Source of the DNA: an uncultured Ruminococcus sp.
GTDB taxonomy: Bacteria > Bacillota > Clostridia > Oscillospirales > Acutalibacteraceae
DNA length: 64,000 nt
Assembly: GCA_934476515.1 (NCBI GenBank)
Contig: CAKSNZ010000008.1
Location: 7,348-71,347 of the forward strand
Direction: 5' to 3'
The notes beneath the pieces are model-generated. The model made no database searches, had not been told where the DNA came from, and saw only the letters and a program-made list of their open reading frames with translations. How positions within the stretch are numbered: position 1 is the first letter of the stretch; each line of letters begins with the position of its first letter. The position numbers were made by a program, and so were the translations under genes. Shown here one piece after another: positions 8,145 through 16,618 of this stretch.

Positions 8145-8621
8145 TTAATTCTTCTCGTTAATTAGGCAAACACTATGTGCAGAGATACCCTCTTTTCTGC
8201 CGGTAAAGCCCAGGTGTTCTTCTGTTGTAGCCTTTACACTGACTCTATCAACATCAATATTACAAGCCTTTGCAATATTTTCTCTCATAGTAAGAATATA
8301 GTCTTTCATCTTAGGGGCTTGAGCAATAATTGTTGAGTCTATATTTTCTATATAATAACCATTTTGGTCAAGTAGTTTTACAACCTCTTTAAGTAGCATT
8401 AAGCTATCAGCACCTTTATACTTAGGGTCAGTATCAGGAAAATGCTTTCCAATATCACCTAAAGCACAAGCACCTAAAAGTGCATCGGAAATTGCGTGTA
8501 ATAACACATCTGCATCACTATGACCAAGTAATCCCATAGTATGGGGAATCTTTACCCCACCAATTATTAAATCTCTATTTTCAACTAGCTTATGAACATC
8601 ATAACCATGACCGATTCTCAT
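8145..8621 (-). CDS. ispF: 2-C-methyl-D-erythritol 2,4-cyclodiphosphate synthase
   Basis: MEP-pathway enzyme that cyclises CDP-methylerythritol 2-phosphate to MEcPP with release of CMP. It is 158 aa, the standard length. The zinc site is visible as GYDVH (Asp8 and His10), with the conserved [19 protein letters not shown] region following. The C-terminal block [15 protein letters not shown] is typical. It starts one base after the ispD stop region, so ispD and ispF are tightly coupled, as in many Firmicutes where they are adjacent or fused. It supplies isoprenoids, including undecaprenyl carriers used by the surface polysaccharide genes. Confidence 0.97.
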   Translation of the reverse strand: MRIGHGYDVHKLVENRDLIIGGVKIPHTMGLLGHSDADVLLHAISDALLGACALGDIGKHFPDTDPKYKGADSLMLLKEVVKLLDQNGYYIENIDSTIIAQAPKMKDYILTMRENIAKACNIDVDRVSVKATTEEHLGFTGRKEGISAHSVCLINEKN

Positions 8622-8622
8622 A

Positions 8623-9378
8623 TTATTCTCTACCTTTCAAAATACTTTCTGCCAAAATAATATCATCTTGTGTTGTTAACTTTATGTTTGTATATAAACC
8701 GTCAACAACAGTTACCTTTTCTCCAAAGTATTCAAAAAGTTTGCAATCATCTGTAAAGTCAACTGCATCATTTTTTGCATTTTCAAGGAACTTTATGTAT
8801 TTGTCTTTGTCAAAAACTTGTGGTGTTTGAATTGCTCTTAGGGTACTTCTGTCAGGTGTATCCTTAATAGTTTCATCATCATTTACAACCTTAATTGTAT
8901 CCTTAACTTTAACACCTAAAGCTGATGCACCTGTAAGCAATGCTGACAAAATTACCTTTTCAATTTCATTTGTTGTAATTAAGCACCTTGCACCATCATG
9001 AATAGCAATATGAGTTGCTTTTTCACTTGTTGCATCAATGCCATTCTTTACACTTAATGAACGAGTTTCTCCACCATTTACTATTGCAACTACTTTTGTA
9101 AAGCCGTACTTTGCAACAATACTTTGAAAATCAGCTTTGTCACATTCTCTGCATACAATAACAATTTCTTTAACTGACAAAGAATTTTCAAAGGCTAAAA
9201 GTGTATAATATACTGCCGGATTACCTAGTAAATCAATAAACTGCTTTGACTTATTAAGTCCCATCCTTGTGCTGTTACCTGCACAAACAATTACTGCTGA
9301 AACGAAAGGTTCTTTCCTATTCATATTTTCTTTCTCGTATGGATTAAAATGTTTGTTTAGAACTTTAGTTAATCTCAT
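8623..9378 (-). CDS. ispD: 2-C-methyl-D-erythritol 4-phosphate cytidylyltransferase
   Basis: MEP-pathway enzyme making CDP-methylerythritol from CTP and MEP. Length 251 aa. The nucleotide-binding motif [12 protein letters not shown] is near residue 29, HDGARCLI near residue 127, and RAIQTPQVF near residue 179. There is an N-terminal extension of about 18 residues relative to the usual start (MNRKEPF), but the upstream ATG at 9378 has the better ribosome site (AGAGG, 6 nt), so I keep it. It sits directly upstream of ispF and 9 bp downstream of a zinc-ribbon protein gene. Confidence 0.96.
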   Translation of the reverse strand: MRLTKVLNKHFNPYEKENMNRKEPFVSAVIVCAGNSTRMGLNKSKQFIDLLGNPAVYYTLLAFENSLSVKEIVIVCRECDKADFQSIVAKYGFTKVVAIVNGGETRSLSVKNGIDATSEKATHIAIHDGARCLITTNEIEKVILSALLTGASALGVKVKDTIKVVNDDETIKDTPDRSTLRAIQTPQVFDKDKYIKFLENAKNDAVDFTDDCKLFEYFGEKVTVVDGLYTNIKLTTQDDIILAESILKGRE

Positions 9379-9387
9379 TTTTTCCTC

Positions 9388-9909
9388 TTACTGATAGAAC
9401 AATGTTTTGATAAAGTCAATTAGCCAGTCTGCTCCCCAAATAAATAGGCAGAAAACTAAAATAAGTAATAATGCAGAAACAATCCTTACAAGTGTTCTTT
9501 TCTTAGGAGTCATTTCTTCAAATTCTTCAATATCTTTATCATACTGTTCTTTTTTGCTTTCAATATCTGCTTTTGTTTTTTCGTCAATGGTATCATCATC
9601 AACTACACCGATACCGATACAAATATCCAGAGCCTTGTCATATGCCTGGTAAGGTACTGTAATAATAACATCAGAAAGGTCACCACCGGTAATAGCCTCA
9701 GCAGAAACCTTGCTCTTTACTCTCTGTTCACTGGATGGAATACCTGCATCTTCCAAAGCAGCATGAACTCTCATTCTGTCCACACCTGAAACTTTACAAA
9801 CACCTACAGGTGTGTTCTTGTTTTCAATGTTCTTTAGTTTTTTTCTACAGTCAGAACAAGTAACCTCTGAGTCATCATATATTTTCTTACATTTTGGACA
9901 AATTTTCAT
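9388..9909 (-). CDS. Zinc-ribbon, single-pass membrane protein of unknown function
   Basis: A 173-aa protein. The N-terminus is a zinc ribbon with two CxxC pairs (CPKC at 4 and CSDC at 18). The middle (about residues 33-105) resembles a small alpha/beta domain found in putative signal-transducing proteins. A charged helix rich in Asp/Glu/Lys follows at 107-135, and one membrane segment lies near residues 142-165 with a short C-terminus. The start ATG has AAGGAATG upstream. It is the first gene of the ispD-ispF-GT39 group. Function unknown; the arrangement suggests a membrane-tethered regulatory or quality-control role, which is inference only. Confidence 0.7.
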   Translation of the reverse strand: MKICPKCKKIYDDSEVTCSDCRKKLKNIENKNTPVGVCKVSGVDRMRVHAALEDAGIPSSEQRVKSKVSAEAITGGDLSDVIITVPYQAYDKALDICIGIGVVDDDTIDEKTKADIESKKEQYDKDIEEFEEMTPKKRTLVRIVSALLLILVFCLFIWGADWLIDFIKTLFYQ

Positions 9910-9957
9910 ACAATCATTCCTTATTTTAGATAGTCACATTTTATCATATAGTGTAGT

Positions 9958-9991
9958 AAAAAACAAGTAGCCCCATATATATGAGGCTACT
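9958..9991 (-). terminator. Terminator of the dpaA-dpaB operon
   Basis: AGTAGCCTC...GGGGCTACT stem-loop on the minus strand followed by TTGTTTTTT, 14 bp after the dpaB stop. Confidence 0.85.
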
Positions 9992-10004
9992 AAAATTTAT
10001 TAAT

Positions 10005-10577
10005 CTATATAAACACAGGCTGATATTGTTTATTCTCGTAAGCTAATGTTATACATTCCGGAATAAGGGTAAAATCACTTACCAAGGAATTAGGCTTTTT
10101 CACACAATCATCCTGTGACATTGGAACAAAATATACGTTTTTAGTATTTAAGAGTTTTCCTATATTCATTGCAGATGCACCAAGACCATCATTAGTAGCT
10201 ATTGCCAGTAGTACAGGTCTCTGAATTCTCAGATGGCTTTTTACTGCCATAGTAACAGGTGTGTCGGTTATAGCGTTGGCAATTTTCCCAAGGGTATTGC
10301 CGGTACAAGGAGCTACTACAAGAACATCACACATTTTCTTTGGTCCAACCGGCTCTGCATCTTCTATTGTCCTAATAACTTTCTTATTTGTCAGGTTTTC
10401 TACTTCCGTTACAAATGTCTGTGCAGTTCCAAATCTTGTGTCTTTAGTACTTGCATTTGTGGACATTATGGGAATAACATCATACCCCATCTCCACTAAT
10501 TTTTTTAGCTGTGCTATTGATTTACTAAAGGTACAAAAGGAAGCCGACAGAGCATATCCGACGGCAAGCTTTTTCAC
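10005..10577 (-). CDS. dpaB: Dipicolinate synthase subunit B
   Basis: Flavoprotein-fold subunit (SpoVFB) of dipicolinate synthase. The enzyme makes dipicolinic acid in the mother cell for uptake into the spore core. It is 190 aa, the normal length. The N-terminus VGYALSASFC and the block VVAPCTGNTLGKIANAITDTPVTMA near residue 87 are characteristic of the flavoprotein/DFP-like family. It starts with GTG overlapping the dpaA stop by 4 bp (GTGA), with AGGAGG 7 nt upstream, so it is translationally coupled to dpaA. A strong terminator follows. Good evidence that this organism forms endospores. Confidence 0.96.
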   Translation of the reverse strand: MKKLAVGYALSASFCTFSKSIAQLKKLVEMGYDVIPIMSTNASTKDTRFGTAQTFVTEVENLTNKKVIRTIEDAEPVGPKKMCDVLVVAPCTGNTLGKIANAITDTPVTMAVKSHLRIQRPVLLAIATNDGLGASAMNIGKLLNTKNVYFVPMSQDDCVKKPNSLVSDFTLIPECITLAYENKQYQPVFI

Positions 10578-11425
10578 CCGTCATCCTCCTTGAGTATGCT
10601 CAAAATTGTGCTTTCAATAATTTCTCCGGCTGACTTTGGTGCTACCTTTCCCGGCAAAGACAAGGCATGAATTGTTTTTATCCCAAGCTCTTTAGCTTTC
10701 TCAAAGTCCACCCCACCCGGGTAAGAAGCTAAATCTATAATTAATGCACCGGACTTTATTCTCTTTAACTTTTCTTCATCAAAAATCATAGCAGGTACAG
10801 TGTTAAATATTAAGTCATATTTTTCTAATTCAGAAAAATAACCGGTCTTAACACCCTGAAAACTATTGAGCTTTATCCACGCAAGGTCACTGCTCTTTCT
10901 GGCAGAAACAGTGACCTCAGAACCCATCCCACGAAGCATCTCTGAAAGCACCTTGCCAATTCTACCATAGCCACAAACAAGTGACTTGCTACCGTTTATA
11001 GTAAAGTCACTGCTATTTATTGCTTTTTCTATTGCACCCTCTGCTGTAGGTACTGCATTTTTCACAGAGAACTCTTCTCTATCACTATATGACAAGGTTT
11101 CCTTTTCCATACCTGAAAATTCAGAAAGAAATTTTTCTCTCTTGCCGGTAAAGACTTTTTTACCCTTTAATTTATCTTCATAACCACTTAGGTCAACAGT
11201 CTTTTCAGCATAAGGGGACTTTACTTCTTTACCCTTATCAAAAGGAATAATAGGAAGAACAAGCACATCACTGTCTAAAGCAGAGGCTACTTCACAACTC
11301 ATATTTGACAGTTTTTCAAAGCCACATAACTTTACTTCATAACCATCATTCTTTAGTGCCTTAGCTAGGTAGTAATTTCTTTTATCTCCACCAAGAATAC
11401 CAAAAGTCAGTTTATCACTTTTCAT
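10574..11425 (-). CDS. dpaA: Dipicolinate synthase subunit A
   Basis: NAD(P)-dependent dehydrogenase-like subunit (SpoVFA) of dipicolinate synthase, acting on the product of the lysine-pathway enzyme DapA. Two Rossmann segments are visible: the N-terminal FGILGGDKRN and the central SLVCGYGRIGKVLSEMLRGMG near residue 150. The frame extends to a GTG at 11434, but that codon is inside the ribosome site AAAAGGTG. The ATG at 11425, 8 nt downstream of AAGG, is preferred, giving 283 aa. An excellent sigma-K promoter lies 54 bp upstream, matching the known mother-cell control of spoVF in Bacillus. Confidence 0.96.
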   Translation of the reverse strand: MKSDKLTFGILGGDKRNYYLAKALKNDGYEVKLCGFEKLSNMSCEVASALDSDVLVLPIIPFDKGKEVKSPYAEKTVDLSGYEDKLKGKKVFTGKREKFLSEFSGMEKETLSYSDREEFSVKNAVPTAEGAIEKAINSSDFTINGSKSLVCGYGRIGKVLSEMLRGMGSEVTVSARKSSDLAWIKLNSFQGVKTGYFSELEKYDLIFNTVPAMIFDEEKLKRIKSGALIIDLASYPGGVDFEKAKELGIKTIHALSLPGKVAPKSAGEIIESTILSILKEDDG

Positions 11426-11478
11426 AAAAAGCACCTTTTATCTTATTATCTTAACTATTTATTTTTCGTCTTATACTT

Positions 11479-11505
11479 TATTATATGTAAGCGACACTAA
11501 GTTGT
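11479..11505 (-). promoter_or_regulatory. Predicted sigma-K promoter of dpaAB
   Basis: AC, 16 bp, CATATAATA on the minus strand. This is an exact match to the Bacillus sigma-K consensus (AC, 16-17 bp, CATAnnnTA). Predicted transcription start is near 11470. Bacillus spoVF is known to be sigma-K dependent. Confidence 0.7.
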
Positions 11506-11538
11506 GCCGCCATAAAATAATTTAATGTGCAAAAGTTA

Positions 11539-11721
11539 TTAGCAACTGCACTTTGACTTTGCTACAAAACTTTCGCAGTCAACACATTTACTTTCACTAG
11601 GATGTGGTTCATGTGTACCGATATTTACTGTGTCTAGGGCACAATAGTTTTCTGACATATTGTGGTTTTCACAAGAAGTAACGGTACAACGGATTGAATG
11701 GTTCTTATTTGTCTTGTCCAT
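11539..11721 (-). CDS. DUF1540 small Cys-rich protein
   Basis: A 60-aa protein with seven Cys. The spacing RCTVTSC..N.....YCAL..V.IGTHEP......C..C.SF matches the DUF1540 family of short Cys-rich, probably metal-binding proteins common in spore-forming Firmicutes. Only the N-terminal DUF1540 unit is present, with a short SKCSC tail. The frame extends to a GTG at 11730 inside the ribosome site GAGGTG. The ATG at 11721, 6 nt further on, is the start. A sigma-G-like promoter lies upstream, which would place it in the forespore. Function unknown. Confidence 0.8.
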   Translation of the reverse strand: MDKTNKNHSIRCTVTSCENHNMSENYCALDTVNIGTHEPHPSESKCVDCESFVAKSKCSC

Positions 11722-11764
11722 ATTTATCACCTCAAAATATTTTGCACAATTCTTTGTGCCTAAT

Positions 11765-11794
11765 TATTATGGATTAAAACTTAATAAAATATAC
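11765..11794 (-). promoter_or_regulatory. Candidate sigma-G promoter of the DUF1540 gene
   Basis: GTATA, 18 bp, CATAATA on the minus strand. The -10 box fits the sigma-G pattern CATWHTA fully, and the -35 differs from GMATR at one position. Between it and the gene is a short hairpin (GCACAA/TTGTGC). Confidence 0.4.
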
Positions 11795-11838
11795 AGACAA
11801 AAATAAATTATCAACATATTATGTAGTGAGGTGATTAT

Positions 11839-12171
11839 ATGGTATTTCTTTATACATTACTTTTTATATTTGCTATTGTTGGTTTTACGGAAATTATCAG
11901 CTACTTAATCTTTAGAATAATGAGTGTAAAAAATGAATGTTCAACTATGCTGATTACACCTATTAACAGTAATTCAAATTATGAATTTATCATTAGAAGT
12001 GTAACAGAAAAAGCAAAATGGATGGGTAGCTTTAGACCACAGAAAATTATTATTGTTACCGAGAATTTATCTAAAGAAGCAATAAATGACATTAAGTCCC
12101 TAACCTATGGTTATGACTTTATAAAAATTATTGATAAAAAGTATCTTTCTAATGAGGTTAATTCGTTGTAA
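11839..12171 (+). CDS. Small membrane-anchored protein, unknown function
   Basis: A 110-aa protein with one hydrophobic segment at residues 3-27 (an uncleaved anchor) followed by a soluble alpha/beta-looking region rich in Ile, Lys and Asn. I do not recognise a domain. The start has a strong GAGGTGAT site. It is transcribed divergently from the DUF1540 gene, and its stop codon forms part of the -35 box of the recD2 promoter, so it is directly upstream of recD2. Confidence 0.6.
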   Translation: MVFLYTLLFIFAIVGFTEIISYLIFRIMSVKNECSTMLITPINSNSNYEFIIRSVTEKAKWMGSFRPQKIIIVTENLSKEAINDIKSLTYGYDFIKIIDKKYLSNEVNSL

Positions 12172-12194
12172 ATACAGCCGGTTAGTGTTATAAT
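12166..12194 (+). promoter_or_regulatory. Sigma-A promoter of recD2, placed for a leaderless mRNA
   Basis: TTGTAA, 17 bp, TATAAT. The -10 box ends 7 nt before the recD2 ATG, so transcription would begin at or within 1-2 nt of the start codon. The -35 box includes the stop codon of the preceding gene. No Shine-Dalgarno is visible in front of recD2. Confidence 0.65.
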
Positions 12195-12201
12195 AAAAGT
12201 T

Positions 12202-14412
12202 ATGGAAAATAATGAGATTTTACAAATTACAGGGACAATTGAAGATATTATTTATAGAAACAACGATAACGGTTACAGCGTAGTTGATGTAGATGTTAAG
12301 AAAGAATTAATTACTGCTACAGGAGTAATGCCTACTGTTGAAGTTGGTATGGAAGTTAGGCTATACGGTCGATATAAAAGTCACCCAAGCTATGGTTTAC
12401 AGTTTTGTGTAGAAACCTTTGAACCTACTATTCCAACAACCTCTAACGGTATTTTGCGTTATCTTTCATCTGGTGCAATTAAAGGTGTCGGTTCATCAAC
12501 TGCTACAATGCTTGTAAAAGAATTTGGTGAAAAAACTCTTGAAGTGCTGGAAAATGAACCTGAGAGAGTTGCTTTGTTAAAGGGTATTTCAGAAAAGAAA
12601 GCTAATGATATTTCCAAACAGCTAAAGGAAAGTATCGGTATAAGGGAGCTTATGCTATACCTTAGTGAATTCCAAATTTCTGCAAATACTGCTGTAAGAA
12701 TTTACAAATTTTTTGGCAACAGAAGTCTTGAATATATTAGAGATAATCCATATACACTTTGTGACAATGGACTTAGAGTCAGCTTTGAAATGGCTGATAT
12801 GATAGCTAAAAAGCAAGACAGACCTATTGATGATAAAAACAGAGTGAGAGCAGGTATTGCCCATGTACTAAACCATAACAAGCAAAACGGTCACACTTGT
12901 CTGCCGGAAGAAAGGCTCATAGCCACTACTACAAACTTTTTACAGGTAGATACTGAACTTGTGAAAGACGCACTTAATAATATGATTTTTGATGCGTCAC
13001 TTATGCGTGAAAATTTTGATGATAAGAATTTTATTTTCTTACCTGAAATGCACAGAGCAGAAACTTTCATTGCAAACAGAATTAAACTAATGCAAAGTTT
13101 CCCTGCTGCTAAGTTTTCAAATACAGATACTCTTATTGAAAAGATACAACAAGAGGACAACATTCAGTATGCAGAAAAGCAGATTGAGGCTATTAAGTCA
13201 GCTATGGAAAAGGGCTTTCTTATTCTTACAGGTGGTCCCGGAACAGGCAAAACAACAACACTAAATGCCATCATTAAGATACTTGAAAAGAATGGACAAA
13301 CTGTACTGTTAACTGCACCTACAGGCAGAGCATCACAGAGAATGGGTGAAGTTACCGGCAAAGAGGCAAAGACAATTCACAGACTACTGGAAGTTGCTTA
13401 TGATAAAGATGATAAACCGGTATTTAAGAAAAACGAAAAGAACCTACTAAAATGTGATGCACTAATTGTTGATGAAGTTTCTATGGTGGATAGTCAGCTA
13501 TTTGCAAGTTTAATAGAGGCTTTGCCATTTGCCACAAGACTTATTCTTGTAGGTGACAGTAATCAGCTACCGTCAGTTGGACCGGGTAATGTTCTTGGCA
13601 ACTTAATTGAATGTGAAAAGTTACCATTTGTAGAATTAACAGAAATTTTCAGACAATCACTAAAAAGTCTTATTGTTACTAATGCTCACAAAATTGTTGA
13701 AGGTGAACTTCCTGACATTTCAAAACACAACAATGACTTTTTCTTCTTGCCAACTAAAAATGGCACAGAGGCAACTAACCTTGTAATTGATTTATTTACA
13801 AGACGACTTGTAAAAAGCTACAACTATTCCCCTACTGAGGATATACAAATCTTGTGTCCCGGCAGAAAAGGGGCTTTAGGTGCAACTGACTTAAATGAAA
13901 GACTACAAAATGCACTTAACCCACCGGCTAAAGACAAACAAGAAATTAAGTTTGGCAGAAAGATTCTTCGTATCGGTGACAAGGTTATGCAATACAAAAA
14001 CAACTATGACATAATGTACACCAAAGATGATGGAGAAACTTCTACCGGTATTTTTAACGGTGATATTGGCACAATAATTGAAATTAACAAAAAGCAACAG
14101 TATATAAAAATTCGCTTTGATGACAAGGTTGCTACCTATGACTATGACTCAGCACAGGATGTTGAATTAAGCTATGCAACAACTATACACAAAAGTCAGG
14201 GTAATGAATTTGAGGCAGTTATTATTCCTTTGTTCCACACACCACCACAGTTATGTTACAGAAACTTACTTTACACAGGTGTTACAAGAGCAAAGAAACT
14301 GCTTATTATTGTTGGAGATAGCAACATTATTGCTAATATGACCCACAGTAACAAGAAGAATAAACGATATACAGGACTAAAATATTTTTTACAACAAGAT
14401 AGTGCTATATGA
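12202..14412 (+). CDS. recD2: ATP-dependent RecD-like DNA helicase (RecD2)
   Basis: Superfamily 1B 5'-3' DNA helicase acting in DNA repair and replication-fork maintenance, the RecBC-independent type. It is 736 aa, full length. The N-terminal region (about residues 1-300) contains the OB-like and helix-hairpin-helix segments (LKGISEKKANDISKQL near residue 131). Walker A is GGPGTGKT at 344-351, Walker B is ALIVDEVSM near residue 422, and the C-terminal motif VI area contains YATTIHKSQGNEF near residue 660 and YTGVTRAKK near residue 691. It lacks a ribosome site and may be translated from a leaderless transcript. It overlaps comFC by 4 bp. Confidence 0.96.
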   Translation: MENNEILQITGTIEDIIYRNNDNGYSVVDVDVKKELITATGVMPTVEVGMEVRLYGRYKSHPSYGLQFCVETFEPTIPTTSNGILRYLSSGAIKGVGSSTATMLVKEFGEKTLEVLENEPERVALLKGISEKKANDISKQLKESIGIRELMLYLSEFQISANTAVRIYKFFGNRSLEYIRDNPYTLCDNGLRVSFEMADMIAKKQDRPIDDKNRVRAGIAHVLNHNKQNGHTCLPEERLIATTTNFLQVDTELVKDALNNMIFDASLMRENFDDKNFIFLPEMHRAETFIANRIKLMQSFPAAKFSNTDTLIEKIQQEDNIQYAEKQIEAIKSAMEKGFLILTGGPGTGKTTTLNAIIKILEKNGQTVLLTAPTGRASQRMGEVTGKEAKTIHRLLEVAYDKDDKPVFKKNEKNLLKCDALIVDEVSMVDSQLFASLIEALPFATRLILVGDSNQLPSVGPGNVLGNLIECEKLPFVELTEIFRQSLKSLIVTNAHKIVEGELPDISKHNNDFFFLPTKNGTEATNLVIDLFTRRLVKSYNYSPTEDIQILCPGRKGALGATDLNERLQNALNPPAKDKQEIKFGRKILRIGDKVMQYKNNYDIMYTKDDGETSTGIFNGDIGTIIEINKKQQYIKIRFDDKVATYDYDSAQDVELSYATTIHKSQGNEFEAVIIPLFHTPPQLCYRNLLYTGVTRAKKLLIIVGDSNIIANMTHSNKKNKRYTGLKYFLQQDSAI

Positions 14413-15047
14413 GTATTGCAGATAAAATAAAAAACTTTTTCTTTCCAAACAGATGTCCTTTCTGTAACAAGGTTATCGAAGAAAAGGAAATTGTATGTAA
14501 AGATTGCATCAGCAAATTCCCTATAAATTATTTTGATGGTTTTGCTATTGGTGGATTTAGGTGTATTTCACCATTTTACTATGAAGATGATTTTAGAAAA
14601 GGTATGCTACAATTTAAATTCCACGATAGAGATTATTACGGCAAATCTATGGGAATTTTAATGGTTGATACTATTAAGAAAAGTTATGGTGACTTACACT
14701 TTGACATTATTACTGCAGTACCTTTACATAATAAAAGGCTGAAAGAAAGAGGATACAATCAATCAGAAATTTTAGCCAGAACAATTGCCGAAGAACTTAA
14801 CATTCCCTATACAGAAACACTGTTTAAACACAAAAACAACAAAGTGCAACATACCTTAAAAGGCAAAGACAGAATGAATAATGTTAAGAATGCATACAAG
14901 GTAATTGACAAAAGTCTAATAAAAGACAAAAATATACTTATTGTTGATGATATAATTACAACAGGTTGTACCATTGGTGAATGTGCAAAAACACTTTTCA
15001 AAGGTGGATGCAACACAGTATGTTGTTGTACACTATGCAAAGCATAA
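14409..15047 (+). CDS. comFC: ComF family phosphoribosyltransferase-like protein
   Basis: ComFC/GntX-type protein linked to handling of transforming DNA in competent bacteria. It is 212 aa. An N-terminal four-Cys zinc ribbon (CPFC at 17, then CKDC near 31) is followed by a type I phosphoribosyltransferase fold with the PRPP-binding loop ILIVDDIITTGCT near residue 178. The segment KERGYNQSEILAR near residue 112 is typical. It starts inside the end of recD2 (ATGA overlap), so the two are coupled, a DNA repair/competence pairing. No comFA helicase is seen next to it. The symbol follows family resemblance. Confidence 0.88.
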   Translation: MSIADKIKNFFFPNRCPFCNKVIEEKEIVCKDCISKFPINYFDGFAIGGFRCISPFYYEDDFRKGMLQFKFHDRDYYGKSMGILMVDTIKKSYGDLHFDIITAVPLHNKRLKERGYNQSEILARTIAEELNIPYTETLFKHKNNKVQHTLKGKDRMNNVKNAYKVIDKSLIKDKNILIVDDIITTGCTIGECAKTLFKGGCNTVCCCTLCKA

Positions 15048-15062
15048 ATTTAGGAGAACATA

Positions 15063-16082
15063 ATGAATATTGCTATAGATATTGGCACTTGCAATACTCA
15101 AGTTGCTACAAAAAATAAAGGTGTTATAATCTCTGAACCATCAGTTATTACATATGACACCTATACAAATTCAATAATAGCAGTTGGTGATATGGCATAC
15201 AAAACCATAGGCAAAACTCCCGAGAGAGTAAAGGCTACCTTTCCTATGGTTGACGGTGCAGTATCTGCCTCAGAACTTATGGAAAATATGATAAGAATTT
15301 TCATAGAAAAAGGTTGCAGAAAAAGAATATCTATGCCTAAAATTATTACTGCTGTTCCCGGTGGAATAACCGAGGTTGAAAAAAGAGCAATAGTAAATGC
15401 AATTAGCAGTTATGGTGTACGGTCTGTGTATTTAATTGAAACACCTAAAGCATCAGCAATGGGTGCAGGTCTTGACATACTTTCAGGTGAAGGTAAGTTG
15501 GTTGCTGACTTAGGTGGTGGTACTGCTGACATTGCAGTTCTTTCCTTAGGTGGAGTCAGTTCCGGTATTTCCATAAAAAAAGCCGGTAATGAAATGGACA
15601 AGAATATTATTAAATATATGAAAAGTCATTACAATCTTTCAATAGGTCAGCAAATGGCTGAACAATGCAAGAAAGAAATCGGTGCAGTTAAATTTGTTGA
15701 TGCTGACAAAACCTTTATTATGAAAGGCAGAGATATGGTAAGTGGCTTACCTAAGGCAATTGAGGTTAGGAAAAGTCAGCTAATACCTATTTATCAAAGA
15801 ACTATGCTGGAAATTATCAGAGGTATTGTTGATGTGTTGGAAAACACACCTCCTGAATTAAACGGTGATATTCTAAAAAGTGGCATTGTATTTACAGGTG
15901 GACTTAGCAAAATTGAGGGCTTAAAAGAGCTTGTTAAGGACTACATAAGAAACCTAAAAATCACTGTTGCGAATGAACCTGAGTTTTGTACAATCAAAGG
16001 CATTGTAAAAGCCTCTCAGTACATAAATAAAGTTGATAATAATAAAGGTCATGAGATTAACCCTTTACTTGCAGTTTATTAA
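15063..16082 (+). CDS. MreB/Mbl-family actin-like protein
   Basis: Bacterial actin homologue that would polymerise under the membrane and organise cell-wall synthesis. It is 339 aa, standard for MreB/Mbl/MreBH. The phosphate-1 loop AIDIGTCNTQVA lies at the N-terminus, phosphate-2 VADLGGGTADIAVL near residue 146, and the adenosine loop IVFTGGLSKIEGL near residue 278. Typical MreB has GTANT in phosphate-1; here it is GTCNT. No mreC or mreD follows. It lies 15 bp after comFC and ends in a strong terminator, so it is the last gene of the recD2-comFC transcript. It may be an additional paralogue rather than the main MreB. Confidence 0.88.
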   Translation: MNIAIDIGTCNTQVATKNKGVIISEPSVITYDTYTNSIIAVGDMAYKTIGKTPERVKATFPMVDGAVSASELMENMIRIFIEKGCRKRISMPKIITAVPGGITEVEKRAIVNAISSYGVRSVYLIETPKASAMGAGLDILSGEGKLVADLGGGTADIAVLSLGGVSSGISIKKAGNEMDKNIIKYMKSHYNLSIGQQMAEQCKKEIGAVKFVDADKTFIMKGRDMVSGLPKAIEVRKSQLIPIYQRTMLEIIRGIVDVLENTPPELNGDILKSGIVFTGGLSKIEGLKELVKDYIRNLKITVANEPEFCTIKGIVKASQYINKVDNNKGHEINPLLAVY

Positions 16083-16098
16083 AATTTTATACTATATT

Positions 16099-16135
16099 AA
16101 AAGGTCGGTAACAAAATACCGACCTTTTGCTTTTG
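16099..16135 (+). terminator. Terminator of the recD2-comFC-mreB-like operon
   Basis: AAAAGGTCGGTA, loop ACAAAA, TACCGACCTTTT, then GCTTTTG. Twelve perfectly paired bases. Confidence 0.92.
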
Positions 16136-16224
16136 TTTAGTATGTTTTATATTTAATAGTTTCCCTTTTACTCACAGTTTAAGATAAATCAGTTCTGCAA
16201 ATTAGGGTTTGTGGGGATGTTGTA

Positions 16225-16612
16225 AATTATAAAAAAGTGTATACTATGTCCTTGTGTAAACTGTAAACTATGTGGTTGTATAATTCAAAATACAACGATA
16301 TTTTGTAGCATAAACAATAGTAATTTATATATCGTATTGTGGCTCACAGGTGTAGGGGCGAACAGTGTTCGCCCGTTAAAAAGTGTGATACCTATGGGAT
16401 TATTGTCCTATTTGCAGATTATAAATTTATAATATCTACAAAGGACAAAATACAAATAGAAAGGTTAATTTTCAAACGGGACATCAATGATGTCCCCTAC
16501 ACCTGTGAGTCATAGTTTCATATGATTTTATGGTATATATTCTCACTACAAATTCACCTTAACTAACAATCAAAACTATAAGACAACCCCAAATTTATAA
16601 AACAATTCATCT
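16225..16612. repeat. Long MITE-like repeat, copy 1
   Basis: A non-coding repeat shared, in inverted orientation, with the end of the window (63672-63985). Its core (16343-16509) has 16-bp terminal inverted repeats, CTCACAGGTGTAGGGG and CCCCTACACCTGTGAG. Inside each end is a perfect hairpin (GGGCGAAC-AGT-GTTCGCCC and GGGACATC-AAT-GATGTCCC). About 75 bp around the right end is identical between the copies, and weaker similarity continues on both flanks. No ORF. It fills nearly all of the 536-bp gap 16083-16618 between the mreB-like and tspO-like genes, apart from the terminator. Confidence 0.8.
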
Positions 16613-16618
16613 ACACTT

